Assembly: GCA_903933715.1 (NCBI GenBank)
Contig: CAIZLD010000010.1
Coordinates: 1-64,000, forward strand
DNA from: an uncultured Spartobacteria bacterium
Lineage (GTDB): Bacteria > Verrucomicrobiota > Verrucomicrobiia > Chthoniobacterales > Chthoniobacteraceae
Length of the DNA: 64,000 nucleotides
Direction of reading: 5' to 3'
The notes under the pieces were generated by a model, which did not search any database, was not told where the DNA came from, and worked only from the letters and a program-made list of their open reading frames with translations. Below, piece by piece: positions 22,233 through 32,060 of this stretch. How positions within the stretch are numbered: position 1 is the first letter of the stretch; the number at the start of each line of letters is the position of its first letter. The position numbers and the translations under genes were made by a program.

Positions 22233-23096
22233 ATGAATCGCGTTGCCCTGCTGTTGACCATCGTAGTTCTGACATGCTTTTCCCGTGTCAGCGGGCAGGA
22301 GGTGGTCCGCGCTTGCGGAGCCGTATCGGTGGCATTGCCCGTGAACGAGGCGGCCAAGATTTTGCGCAACGAGCGCAATTTGGATATGGTCATCGGAGCG
22401 GTCGGCGGCACGATGATCGGTCTTGAATCGCTTGGGAACAGGGATGTCTCCATGGCGTTCTCAAGCCGTGCGCTGACGCCGATTGATCGAGCCGCTTTTC
22501 CTGAAATCACGTTTACCGAAATCCCGATTGGGGCTCAATTGGTTGCGATGGCGGTTTCGCGGGACATCTGGGAAGCCGGGGTGCGCTCCCTCAGCAAAGA
22601 GCAGGCACGGGGGATTTACGAAGGGAAAATCACCAATTGGAAAGAGGTAGGGGGGCCGGATTCCAAGATCAATGTCTTCATGAGCGCGCCGGGGCGGGGC
22701 CAATGGGAAATTTTTGTTCAATGGCTCTACGGCGAAATCCGCAAAGCTCCGGTTTGGCAAGGGACGATGGTTAAGGAAAACAGTGAAGCGCGCAACATGT
22801 TGGAGTTTACGCGGGGAAGTTTGGCCCTGATGCCCGTTGGATTGGTGGATAACCGCAACACCTTCCCGTTGAATTGCGAAGTGAAGGCGCAGCATGCGGT
22901 CGCCCCCTCGGTCGCCAACGCCGTCAATGAAACTTATCCTTTAAGCCGTCCATTGATCCTGGTGGTCAATGACAAGCCGATCGGCGGGGTTAAAATCATC
23001 GTCGATTTTATGGTGGGCGAGCGTGGGCAGGAGATTGTGAAGCAAATGGGTTACTTGACTTTGGCGGAACTCGAAGCCGCCCAAAAAGAGAGATAA
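22233..23096 (+). CDS. PstS-like periplasmic phosphate/anion-binding protein
   Basis: Signal peptide, GAVSVALPVNEAAKILRNE, SRALTPIDRAAFPEI, IYEGKITNWKEVGGPDSKINVFMSAPGRGQWEIFVQWL. Confidence 0.75.
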   Translation: MNRVALLLTIVVLTCFSRVSGQEVVRACGAVSVALPVNEAAKILRNERNLDMVIGAVGGTMIGLESLGNRDVSMAFSSRALTPIDRAAFPEITFTEIPIGAQLVAMAVSRDIWEAGVRSLSKEQARGIYEGKITNWKEVGGPDSKINVFMSAPGRGQWEIFVQWLYGEIRKAPVWQGTMVKENSEARNMLEFTRGSLALMPVGLVDNRNTFPLNCEVKAQHAVAPSVANAVNETYPLSRPLILVVNDKPIGGVKIIVDFMVGERGQEIVKQMGYLTLAELEAAQKER

Positions 23097-23132
23097 TCGC
23101 GCAGCATTCTAACTCGAAAGCGCTGAAGTTTT

Positions 23133-23421
23133 AACAGGATTGCCAGGATTAAGGAGATTACCAGGATTGGGAGGGCAAAGAATTGGTGAAATCCCGCTAG
23201 GCTGAATCGACATTCAAATGCAAAACCGCGCCTCACCCCAAAGGGGTGGTAGAAAACGAGGCGATGGTTCTGCCACCCCTTTTGGGGTGAATCCTTTCCA
23301 ACACGTCATCCGGTGGTGTCGCTTCGCTCAACCACCGGCTATGGGCTTCAAACCCTTTGGGTTTGGGACTCGATCTGAATGTCGATTCAGCCTAATCTCT
23401 GGAAATCCCGTGAATCCTGTT
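23133..23421. repeat. AACAGGATT-family intergenic repeat interrupted by a MITE-like element
   Basis: Same arms as copy at 96-191; internal similarity resumes on either side of 23198-23394. Confidence 0.8.
23198..23394. mobile_element. MITE-like element (197 bp) with 19-bp terminal inverted repeats including TA ends
   Basis: TAGGCTGAATCGACATTCA (23198-23216) and TGAATGTCGATTCAGCCTA (23376-23394) are perfect inverted repeats; the empty target in the related copy carries a single TA (164-165). Confidence 0.75.
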
Positions 23422-23522
23422 GAAATTCCTAAAGTTTGCCTAAAAGCAAAGGAGCTCGCACGGAAGATTCTTCGGTGCGAGCGCCCATTTTGCCGGGGTC
23501 CCCTTAATAAGGGAAATCGGTC

Positions 23523-25115
23523 CTACAACACAATCGCCTTGGCGGACTTGATGTCCTCCAGAGCGAGGAGCGCGTCGAGTACGTTCTGTTCGGGTAACGT
23601 GTCGAGATTGAGCACGGTGAGGGCTTCTCCGCCCGCCTGGTCGCGGCTCAATGACATCCCCGCGATGTTGATGTGGTGCGCGGCAAGCACGGACCCAAAG
23701 TGGCCAACGATGCCGGGACGGTCACGGTTCTCCAGCAGCAGGACAACGCCCGACGGTTTGACTTCCACATAACGGTCGTTGATCTGCACGATCCGCGCCT
23801 TGTTGCCGAAGATGGTGCCGGCCACTGAAACCGTGTCGCCGTTATTACTGGCGGTTACTTCGATGACTTCGCTGAAATCGCTCTTGGCGCTCAGGCGGGT
23901 TTCGGTGGTTTCCAGACCCAGTGTTTTGGCGAAGGCCGGGGCGTTCACGATGTTGACCTCATCTCCGCCTGCGGCTTTGAGGAAACCGGTGAGTACCGAG
24001 CGGCTGACGGGAGTCGTGTTCACGTCGGCCATGTCGCCGCTGTAGGCTATGGTCAGTTTTTCGGCCCGTTTGGGCCCGATCTGCGAGAGGAAACGGCCCA
24101 GCTTGTCGCCGAGATCAATCAACCCGCCAATGGCTGCCAAGGTTTTGGCATCGATACTGGGCATGTTGACGGCATTGCGGATTTCCCCTTCGAGCAGGGC
24201 GGCCCGGATCGATTGGGCGACTTCGATCCCCACGTTTTCCTGGGCTTCCGCGGTGGAGGCGCCGAGATGCGGGGTCAAGACGATATTGGGCAGATCGCGA
24301 AGCGGGAAATCGGCCGGAGGCGGCTCGACTTCATAAACGTCGATGGCGGCTCCACCCACCTGTCCGCTTTGGAGAGCTTCGGCCAGGGCGGCGGCTTCGA
24401 TCAAATCGCCCCGGGCGGCGTTGATGATGCGCACGCCCTTCTTCATCTTGGCGATTTTGGCGGCGTCTAAAAGGTGATGCGTCTCCGGGGTGGACGGCAT
24501 GTGGAGGGTGATGAAGTCGGCGCGCGGGAGAATGTCGTCGAGATTTTCGACCAGTTCCACCTGGAGGGCGCTGGCGCGGCTGGCAGAGAGATATGGATCG
24601 TAGGCGAGGATGGTCATGCCGAACGCCAGGGCGCGTTTGGCCATTTCGGTCCCGATCCGCCCCATGCCGATGATCGCGAGCGTTTTGCCGTGCAGCTCGG
24701 TCCCTTCAAATTTTTTGCGGTCCCATTTTCCGGCCTTCATCGTGGCGTGGGCCTGCGGGATGTTGCGGGCCAGCGACATGAGGAGGGAAAAAGCGTGTTC
24801 GGCGGTGGAAATCGTGTTTCCGCCGGGGGTGTTCATGACAATGATGCCGTGCTTGGTGGCGGCTTCGACATCGACATTGTCCACCCCGACGCCGGCGCGA
24901 CCAATCGCGCGCAGTTTGGTGGCGGCGGCGAGCAGCCGGGCCGTGGCTTTGGTCTGACTGCGAACGACGAGACCGGAGAATTCCCCGATGATCTCAAGAA
25001 GCTCGTCTTCTTTGAGGCCTGTTTTTACGGTGACATCGAGGGCTCCACCCGCGGCCAGCTCGGCTACACCGCGTTCGGAAATGGGATCGGCAACGAGAAC
25101 TTTTGGAACGTCCAT
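23523..25115 (-). CDS. serA: D-3-phosphoglycerate dehydrogenase
   Basis: MDVPKVLVADPISERGV, GRAGVGVDNVDVEAATKHGIIVMNTPGGNT, LAIIGMGRIGTEMAKRA, C-terminal ACT region. Start trimmed to ATG at 25115. Confidence 0.93.
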   Translation of the reverse strand: MDVPKVLVADPISERGVAELAAGGALDVTVKTGLKEDELLEIIGEFSGLVVRSQTKATARLLAAATKLRAIGRAGVGVDNVDVEAATKHGIIVMNTPGGNTISTAEHAFSLLMSLARNIPQAHATMKAGKWDRKKFEGTELHGKTLAIIGMGRIGTEMAKRALAFGMTILAYDPYLSASRASALQVELVENLDDILPRADFITLHMPSTPETHHLLDAAKIAKMKKGVRIINAARGDLIEAAALAEALQSGQVGGAAIDVYEVEPPPADFPLRDLPNIVLTPHLGASTAEAQENVGIEVAQSIRAALLEGEIRNAVNMPSIDAKTLAAIGGLIDLGDKLGRFLSQIGPKRAEKLTIAYSGDMADVNTTPVSRSVLTGFLKAAGGDEVNIVNAPAFAKTLGLETTETRLSAKSDFSEVIEVTASNNGDTVSVAGTIFGNKARIVQINDRYVEVKPSGVVLLLENRDRPGIVGHFGSVLAAHHINIAGMSLSRDQAGGEALTVLNLDTLPEQNVLDALLALEDIKSAKAIVL

Positions 25116-25167
25116 AGAGAAAGAAAATCCCAGAATGATCGCCGAGGGCTTGCCCGACAAGCAGAAT

Positions 25168-25446
25168 CTAAAAAGGGAACGCCTTCAGGCAGATGGTTCC
25201 AAGAGAGCCCAAGGCTTTTGCCGCCAGGAACAAAATCCAGAAGACAAGATTAAATAGGATGCTGCCGATGAGCAGGCTCTTCATCCACCAGGCAACCATT
25301 TCGCAAAAGTATTCGGGAGGCGGTTCGTGTTTTTTCCATTTCGGCTCATCCACTTGGATGATGCAATCTTCGCAAATACCGTGCGACACGGTTTTTTCAG
25401 GGCCGTCCTTGATGACTTTTCCGCACCACGCACAGAGGGTTCTCAT
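25168..25446 (-). CDS. Small Cys4-motif protein with C-terminal TM segment
   Basis: MRTLCAWCGKVIKDGPEKTVSHGICEDCIIQVDEPKWKK...WWMKSLLIGSILFNLVFWILFLAAKALG. Start trimmed to ATG at 25446. Confidence 0.6.
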   Translation of the reverse strand: MRTLCAWCGKVIKDGPEKTVSHGICEDCIIQVDEPKWKKHEPPPEYFCEMVAWWMKSLLIGSILFNLVFWILFLAAKALGSLGTICLKAFPF

Positions 25447-25804
25447 TCCTTGGGGTGCCCAGGCAAAGAAAGGGCGCGGCCCTGCCGCGTTCGTCCCTGG
25501 GCCCTGAGAGGCCTGACGCCAAAACACGACCGAACCGCGCCGATTGTCGGCGTGGTCAGCAGTGATTGGCGTCAAAATTTCTCAGGTTTAGGGACGTCCA
25601 ATCTGCCTACGCAGTTTAAAATTTTAGATTTACGATCTACTTTTCGCAGGAATCCCTTCAACGGTCAATGCCTGACCGTAGGCGCAATCAAGGATGGGGT
25701 GGAAAAAAAGCCCCCAATCACCCCTGCTCGTGCCGATCAATGCTTGACAAAAGGCCCGTTCTCATAGAACGAACGCAGGGGTCTTTGCGCGTGTATCTTT
25801 TGTT

Positions 25805-28468
25805 ATGTTTCGCCATCTTTTAGGGAAAATCCATCCAACCGTTTTTTTAAAGGCGGCAAAGGCAGCTTCGACCTCGGTTTCCGAGGACGAAAAGCGGCTG
25901 GTAGAGCTGTGCCGGGCGACTTCGGAAGAGGCGTTGCGAACTTTGGGGGTGAACGAGAACGGCCTGACTCCCGAGGAGGTCGAGCGGGCTCGCGACGAGT
26001 TCGGCCTTAATCTCCTGAGTCACAAAGTGGAGCGAGGCTTGCTGATGGATCTCCTGGAGCGGTGTAAAAATCCGCTCGTCATCCAGTTGCTGGTCATTTG
26101 CGGGGTGGCGCTTTGGATGGGGGACGTCCGTTCCGCCACGGTCGTCGGCGGGATGATTTTCCTGAGTGTCATCCTGGCCTACGTGCAGGAGAACCGGTCC
26201 AGCAAGGCCGTCGAAAAATTGCAAGCGATGGTGCAGACCGACTGCCTGGTGGTTCGCGGAGGCGCCGAGATCGATCTCCCCATCGCCGACATCGTTCCCG
26301 GAGACATCGTGGTGCTCAATGCCGGGGCGATCATTCCGGCCGATTTGCGGCTGATCAGCGCCAAAGATTTCTTTGTCAGCCAGTCGTCACTGACCGGAGA
26401 ATCGATGCCGGTTGAGAAAACCTCCGAGCCGGCCGACGTGACCGGGCGCGGCTTGATTGAATTGCAGAACGCCTGTTTCCAGGGGAGCAATGTCTTGAGT
26501 GGCACGGCGCGCGGCGTGGTTGTCAATACCGGGAGCAAGACCCATTTTGGCGCTATTGCCGAGAAACTCGCCGGGCAACGCGTGCAGACCAGCTTTGACC
26601 GGGGAATCGCCGGGTTCACCTGGCTGATGATCCGCTTCATGGTGGTGATGGTCGCGGTGATTTTCCTGATTGTCGGCGTGACCAAAAACGACTGGAAGGA
26701 CGCGCTTCTTTTTGGCCTGGCGGTGGCGGTGGGGTTGACCCCGGAGATGCTCCCGATGATCGTCACCGTGAACCTCTCAAAAGGGGCGTTGGCGATGTCG
26801 CGCAAGAAGGTGATCGTGAAAAGGCTCAACGCGATCCAGAACTTTGGCGCGATCGATATTCTTTGCACCGACAAAACCGGCACGCTCACGCAAGACCGGG
26901 TGATTTTGGAAAAAGCGGTCGATGTAACCAACCGGGACAGCGAGGACGTATTGCGCTACGCCTACATGAACAGCTATTTCCAGACGGGCCTGCGCAACCT
27001 GCTGGACCGCTCGGTGCTCTCCCATTCCGACCTCGACGTGGAACGCGGCTGCCGCAAGGTCGATGAAATCCCGTTCGACTTCCAGCGCAAGCGGATGTCG
27101 GTGGTGGTCGATTACGAGGGGGACCATGTGCTCATCTGCAAAGGGGCGGTCGAGGATATCTACAAATGTTGCACTCATTACCAGGTGGACGACGAGGTCC
27201 ATCTCATGATCGATCTGATCAAGAACGATCTGCTGGAGGAATACGAGGAACTGAGCCGCGACGGTTACCGGGTGCTCGGCATTGCCTACCGCGAGTTCCC
27301 TCAGAGCAAGACGGTTTTTTCCGTAACCGACGAGAGCGATTTGATCCTCTTGGGCTACATCGCCTTCCTTGATCCGCCCAAAGGCTCTGCGGCTTCGGCA
27401 ATTGCCCAGCTCAAGGAAGTGGGCGTCTCCACGAAGATCCTCACCGGCGACAATTCGCTGGTGACCCGCAAAATCTGCAAAGATGTCGATCTGGATGCCG
27501 GGAATATCATCACCGGCGACCAGTTAATCAATCTCAACGAAGAGGAACTCGGCGAGCTGGCGGAAAAAACCAGCGTCTTTGCCCGGCTCTCCCCGACGCA
27601 AAAGGAAAGCATTATCATCGCCCTGCAAAAGCGGGGCCACGTCATCGGCTACATGGGGGACGGCATCAACGACGCCCCCAGCATGCGCGTTGCCGACGTC
27701 GGCATCTCCGTCGATACGGCGGTCGATGTCGCCAAGGAATCGGCCGATATTATTTTGTTAGAAAAAAGCCTGCTCGTGCTTGAGGACGGCATCATTGAGG
27801 GGCGCAAGGTGTTTGGAAACATTGTGAAATACATCCGGATGGGCGCCAGTTCCAATTTCGGGAACATGTTCAGTGTCGTGGGCGGTTCCTACTTTCTCCC
27901 GTTCCTGCCGATGGCCCCCATCCAAATCCTGGTCAACAACCTCCTCTACGACGCCTCCCAGGTCGGCATCCCGGCGGACAATGTCGATGAGGAATATATG
28001 AAGACGCCGCGCAAGTGGAACATCGACAACATCCGGCGCTTCATGATGTGCATCGGGCCGATGAGTTCCCTCTTTGACTACGCGACCTTCTTCCTGATGC
28101 TTTATTTCTTCAACTGCCGCCTCTTTTCAGCCGTCGGCACCACCCCCGAAATGAAGGTCTATTACGAGAACCTGTTCCATACCGGCTGGTTTGTGGAATC
28201 GCTGCTCACCCAGACTCTCATTGTCCACATCATCCGCACCCAGCGCATCCCGTTCTTCCAAAGCATCGCGAGCCCGTTCCTGTTAATGACCACCGTGCTC
28301 GTCATGATCGTCGGCGCGGCCCTGCCTTACCTGCCGTTCGCCAGCTACTTCGGGTTCGTGCCGCTGCCGCCGGTTTACTGGGCGTGGATCGCCGGGTTCC
28401 TCCTCTGCTACTCAGTGCTGACCCATTGGGTTAAAGTGTGGTTCCACCGCAAATACGGAATTGATTGA
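25805..28468 (+). CDS. mgtA: Magnesium-translocating P-type ATPase (MgtA-like)
   Basis: 887 aa; SSLTGESMPVEK, ILCTDKTGTLTQDRVILEK, GYMGDGINDAPSMRVADVGISVDTAVDVAKESADIILLEKSL. Confidence 0.92.
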   Translation: MFRHLLGKIHPTVFLKAAKAASTSVSEDEKRLVELCRATSEEALRTLGVNENGLTPEEVERARDEFGLNLLSHKVERGLLMDLLERCKNPLVIQLLVICGVALWMGDVRSATVVGGMIFLSVILAYVQENRSSKAVEKLQAMVQTDCLVVRGGAEIDLPIADIVPGDIVVLNAGAIIPADLRLISAKDFFVSQSSLTGESMPVEKTSEPADVTGRGLIELQNACFQGSNVLSGTARGVVVNTGSKTHFGAIAEKLAGQRVQTSFDRGIAGFTWLMIRFMVVMVAVIFLIVGVTKNDWKDALLFGLAVAVGLTPEMLPMIVTVNLSKGALAMSRKKVIVKRLNAIQNFGAIDILCTDKTGTLTQDRVILEKAVDVTNRDSEDVLRYAYMNSYFQTGLRNLLDRSVLSHSDLDVERGCRKVDEIPFDFQRKRMSVVVDYEGDHVLICKGAVEDIYKCCTHYQVDDEVHLMIDLIKNDLLEEYEELSRDGYRVLGIAYREFPQSKTVFSVTDESDLILLGYIAFLDPPKGSAASAIAQLKEVGVSTKILTGDNSLVTRKICKDVDLDAGNIITGDQLINLNEEELGELAEKTSVFARLSPTQKESIIIALQKRGHVIGYMGDGINDAPSMRVADVGISVDTAVDVAKESADIILLEKSLLVLEDGIIEGRKVFGNIVKYIRMGASSNFGNMFSVVGGSYFLPFLPMAPIQILVNNLLYDASQVGIPADNVDEEYMKTPRKWNIDNIRRFMMCIGPMSSLFDYATFFLMLYFFNCRLFSAVGTTPEMKVYYENLFHTGWFVESLLTQTLIVHIIRTQRIPFFQSIASPFLLMTTVLVMIVGAALPYLPFASYFGFVPLPPVYWAWIAGFLLCYSVLTHWVKVWFHRKYGID

Positions 28469-28469
28469 T

Positions 28470-28599
28470 ATCCGCAGATTTCGCAGATGACCGCAGATTT
28501 ATGATGAACCGACAGAATATTTTTTCGGAATGGTCCAGGATCAGAAAAAAGCTCCTGCGGACCGAAAATAACTGTGTAAATCTGTGTAATCTGCGGATG
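28470..28599. repeat. ATCCGCAGATT-family inverted repeat
   Basis: ATCCGCAGATT (28470-28480) / AATCTGCGGAT (28589-28599). Confidence 0.8.
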
Positions 28600-28630
28600 A
28601 CTCTTCTTTTATCCTAAATACAGTCTTTAA

Positions 28631-29419
28631 ATGAAAACGCTCCTTGATGCCCTCCAGGAAGGCCGCTTGATTGAACTGCCCGACGACAACAAAAACCGGG
28701 CTTTGGAATACCTGGCTGCCTTGATCGAGGCGGTCCCGGATCTCGGCTTGGAAGAAGGGATCACTGAAAACGTGTTGGCCCGCGAAGCGGCGCACAACAC
28801 CGGGATCGGCCAGGGCTGGGCTTGCCCGCACGCCCGCTCCGAGCACGATGGGGAAGTGATTTGCGCAATCGGCTGGAGCCCCAAGGGGATTGATTACGGA
28901 TCACCCGATGGAGCCCCGGTGCACCTCATGGTCATGTATTTCGTCCCGGTGACGCAAAAGAACTCTTATCTTAAAGAGATCTCGTCTCTGGCCAAAGCGA
29001 TCCAGACCCAACCCGCGTTGCGCAATCTCCGCTCGCTGGACGATTTGGGCGAAGTCCGCCACGCCCTTCTGGACGCGATCAGCATCGCCCTGGAATCGAC
29101 CGCACCCGAAGCCAAAGCCCGGATGATCCAGTTGGAGGCCAAGCACGCCGAGGTGCAGGAAATGGTCGCCGAACTCCCGCACGAGGTGGCCACCAGCCTC
29201 AAACCGCTCTCGATTATCGTGATCCCGGGTCTTCGCCCCATCGTGCTTTGCCAAGACAGCACGCTCGTGGGGGCGCTTGAATTTCACGAGCATCTGGCCA
29301 GTCAGCTTGCCCATAACGGGCAGGCCGAACACCAGGGTTTGCATGTTCTCGTCCGCTCGCAGGCCAGTTACGAACCGGACCGCCTCGTGTACGACTGCCT
29401 CGCCTTCCGGGTGAAGTAG
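28631..29419 (+). CDS. PTS EIIA (fructose/nitrogen type)-like protein with C-terminal extension
   Basis: EIIA-like region ITENVLAREAAHNTGIGQGWACPHARSEHDGEVICAIGWSPKGIDYGSPDGAPVHLMVMYFVP with candidate phospho-His in CPHAR; about 110-aa extension. Confidence 0.75.
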   Translation: MKTLLDALQEGRLIELPDDNKNRALEYLAALIEAVPDLGLEEGITENVLAREAAHNTGIGQGWACPHARSEHDGEVICAIGWSPKGIDYGSPDGAPVHLMVMYFVPVTQKNSYLKEISSLAKAIQTQPALRNLRSLDDLGEVRHALLDAISIALESTAPEAKARMIQLEAKHAEVQEMVAELPHEVATSLKPLSIIVIPGLRPIVLCQDSTLVGALEFHEHLASQLAHNGQAEHQGLHVLVRSQASYEPDRLVYDCLAFRVK

Positions 29420-29467
29420 GGTAACTGCTTTTTGGCAGGAAGCTTTTCGCATGAAGACAGGAAATTT

Positions 29468-29538
29468 ATCCGCAGATTGCGCAGATTTCCGCCGATTGTT
29501 TTCTTGTAAATCTGCGTTCATCTGCGCAATCTGCGGAT
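29468..29538. repeat. ATCCGCAGATTGCGCAGAT-family inverted repeat
   Basis: Perfect 19-bp arms ATCCGCAGATTGCGCAGAT (29468-29486) / ATCTGCGCAATCTGCGGAT (29520-29538). Confidence 0.9.
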
Positions 29539-29563
29539 TCTCTTCTTCCGAAAAAAACAACTA

Positions 29564-29655
29564 GGTGGATCGACCGCTCCGCGGGCGGTCTGGGAAGCGT
29601 TGATTGACAAACTGGCGGGCGCACTCTCGATCGCGCCTGGAAGTCGCGATCCACC
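29564..29655. repeat. GTGGATCG-family inverted repeat, second copy
   Basis: GGTGGATCG (29564-29572) / CGATCCACC (29647-29655); related to 1589-1694. Confidence 0.7.
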
Positions 29656-29720
29656 GAAAGTGCCCCCGATTGCTTTTTTCGCTGCAACGCGTCGCGAACC
29701 GGGTTATTAGTAACGGTTCG

Positions 29721-30920
29721 ATGAGTACGCAATTTAACACAATCGAGGAAGTTCTCGACGATATCCGCGCGGGCAAGATGGTCATCATCACGGATGATCC
29801 CGACCGCGAAAACGAGGGCGACCTCATCATGGCCGCCGACAAGGTCACCCCGGAAGCGATCAATTTTATGGTGATCCATGCGCGGGGTCTCGTCTGCGCC
29901 CCCATCACCCACGAGCGCGCCCAGCAACTGGGGCTGCAACGGATGGTGCTCGAAAACCGCGAGAGTCAAAAAACCGCCTTTACCGTCTCCGTGGATGCCG
30001 CCGTGGGTGTCACCACCGGCATCAGCGCCGCCGATCGCGCGGCCGCCGTCCGCATCATGGTCGATCCCGAGGCGACCCCTCAGGATCTCGTTCAGCCGGG
30101 CCACATCTTCCCGCTCCAAGCCAAGCCGGGCGGGGTTCTGCAACGCTCCGGGCACACGGAGGCCACGGTCGATCTGGCCCGCCTCGCAGGGTTTGCGCCC
30201 GCCGGGGTTTGTTGCGAAATCATGAACGACGACGGCACCATGGCCCGGATGCCCGATTTGATGCAGTTCGCCGTCAAGCACGGCCTCAAAATTGCCACGG
30301 TCGAAGATTTGATCGCCTACCGCCGCCAAAAGGAGCGCCTCATCGAACGCGAACAGGTGATCCAGCTCCCTACCGAGTATGGCGATTTCGAGTTGCACAT
30401 GTACCGCTCCATCGTGGACGACGCGCACCATCTGGCGCTCGTCAAAGGCAAGATCGATAGCGCAACGCCCACGCTGGTGCGCGTCCATAGCGAATGTCTC
30501 ACCGGGGATGTTTTCGGCTCATTGCGGTGCGATTGCGGTTCGCAGCTCCAGCGCGCCATGAAACAGATCGAGCAGGCCGGCAGCGGCGTTCTGGTTTACA
30601 TGCGCCAGGAGGGGCGCGGCATCGGGCTTTCGGCGAAAATCCACGCCTACAAACTCCAGGAGGAAGGGCTCGACACCGTGGAAGCCAACGAGAAGCTCGG
30701 GTTCCCCGCCGAACTCCGCGAATACGGCATCGGCGCGCAAATTCTCGCGGATCTTGGGGTTCACAAAATGCGATTCCTCACCAATAACCCGAAAAAAGTG
30801 GTCGGACTGGAAGCCTACGGGCTGGAGATTGTCGAAATCGTCCCGATTCGCATTCCGGCCACCCCTCACAACGCCAAATATCTGGAAACCAAGAAATTCA
30901 AGATGGGGCATCTGCTTTAA
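29721..30920 (+). CDS. ribBA: Bifunctional DHBP synthase / GTP cyclohydrolase II
   Basis: [78 protein letters not shown]. Start trimmed to ATG 29721. Confidence 0.95.
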   Translation: MSTQFNTIEEVLDDIRAGKMVIITDDPDRENEGDLIMAADKVTPEAINFMVIHARGLVCAPITHERAQQLGLQRMVLENRESQKTAFTVSVDAAVGVTTGISAADRAAAVRIMVDPEATPQDLVQPGHIFPLQAKPGGVLQRSGHTEATVDLARLAGFAPAGVCCEIMNDDGTMARMPDLMQFAVKHGLKIATVEDLIAYRRQKERLIEREQVIQLPTEYGDFELHMYRSIVDDAHHLALVKGKIDSATPTLVRVHSECLTGDVFGSLRCDCGSQLQRAMKQIEQAGSGVLVYMRQEGRGIGLSAKIHAYKLQEEGLDTVEANEKLGFPAELREYGIGAQILADLGVHKMRFLTNNPKKVVGLEAYGLEIVEIVPIRIPATPHNAKYLETKKFKMGHLL

Positions 30921-31054
30921 GTTGGGGAAGGCGGATTGCGGAATAGGGGAGGGCTTGGATCTCAAAGCCGCGTTCCCCGCGTCAGCGTCTGTCATTCCGC
31001 AACCGATCGACCTTGCACTATTCCCCGGGTCCATTAAACTTTCCGCCTTCTACT

Positions 31055-31537
31055 ATGTCGAACCTCGCTCCACAACGTCCTCGCGGCGCTTTCACGGCCC
31101 GGCGCAACTTTGCCATTGTCGCAAGCCAGTACAATCAGGAATACGTCAAGGGGTTGACCAAAGCCGTTTGCGATGAACTCTCCATCATTTCCCCCAAATC
31201 CAGTGTTACGGTGTTGGAAGTGCCCGGCGCGTTTGAAATCCCGGTAGTGCTTCAGGAACTGGCGATCAAAGGCGGCGTTGACGCGCTCATTGCGCTAGGG
31301 GTGATCATTAAAGGGCAGACCGACCATGCCGAGCTGATTGGCCGCACCATTACCGACAGCCTTCAAAACATCGCCCTGCGTTTCCGCCTTCCGGTGATCC
31401 ACGAAGTGCTGCTGGTGGATAACGAGGAACATGCCCGCGCCCGGACGTTGGAGACCGAAAAAAACCGGGGGACCGAGGCGGCTCGCGCCGCTGTCGCCGC
31501 CGCCCATATCATGGGCACCGTTAAAGTTACCAACTAA
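31055..31537 (+). CDS. ribH: 6,7-dimethyl-8-ribityllumazine synthase
   Basis: FAIVASQYNQEYVKGL, EVPGAFEIPVVLQELA, ALGVIIKGQTDHAELIG. Start trimmed to ATG 31055. Confidence 0.92.
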   Translation: MSNLAPQRPRGAFTARRNFAIVASQYNQEYVKGLTKAVCDELSIISPKSSVTVLEVPGAFEIPVVLQELAIKGGVDALIALGVIIKGQTDHAELIGRTITDSLQNIALRFRLPVIHEVLLVDNEEHARARTLETEKNRGTEAARAAVAAAHIMGTVKVTN

Positions 31538-31545
31538 GGGTTATT

Positions 31546-31977
31546 ATGGGACCACGTCGGGAAGGCCGTGAAGCGGCTGTACAATTTCTTTACCAGCGGG
31601 ACTTGAACACGGGGACTAACGCCGAGACAATCGCCGAGTTTTGGGAACTCCGCCCCGCCGCCAAGAAGGTGCGCGAATTTGGGATGGCCATCGCCGAAGG
31701 CGTTCTGGCGCACCAGGGGGATATCGACGAGCGTATCCGCCAGGCCGCTTCCAATTACGATCTGCATCGCATCGCCGCCGTGGACCGCAACATTCTGCGC
31801 ATCTCGATTTTCGAAATGCTCTACTGCCCTGAAGTGCCGCCGGTCGTCTCGATCAATGAGGCCATCGAGATCGCCAAGCGGTTTGGGTCCGAAGATTCGG
31901 GCCGGTTCGTCAACGGCGTGCTGGACCGTATCCGGGGGGAATTGAAGCGTCCGGCGCGCGCGGTTAAAACAGATTAA
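31546..31977 (+). CDS. nusB: Transcription antitermination factor NusB
   Basis: REGREAAVQFLYQRDLN; IAAVDRNILRISIFEMLYCPEVPPVVSINEAIEIAKRFGSEDSGRFVNGVLDRI. Confidence 0.92.
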   Translation: MGPRREGREAAVQFLYQRDLNTGTNAETIAEFWELRPAAKKVREFGMAIAEGVLAHQGDIDERIRQAASNYDLHRIAAVDRNILRISIFEMLYCPEVPPVVSINEAIEIAKRFGSEDSGRFVNGVLDRIRGELKRPARAVKTD

Positions 31978-31990
31978 CAACCAAGGAGTT

Positions 31991-32042
31991 ATCCGCAGAT
32001 TTAAATTTTCTACATCTGCGTCAATCAGCGAAATCTGCGGAT
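31991..32042. repeat. ATCCGCAGATTT-family inverted repeat
   Basis: ATCCGCAGATTT (31991-32002) / AAATCTGCGGAT (32031-32042). Confidence 0.85.
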
Positions 32043-32060
32043 TCCCACTCTTCCCATTCC

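Noticed and set aside
29560-29720. FMN riboswitch upstream of ribBA
   Set aside because: Looked for RFN-type conserved segments; none found, only a GTGGATCG repeat.
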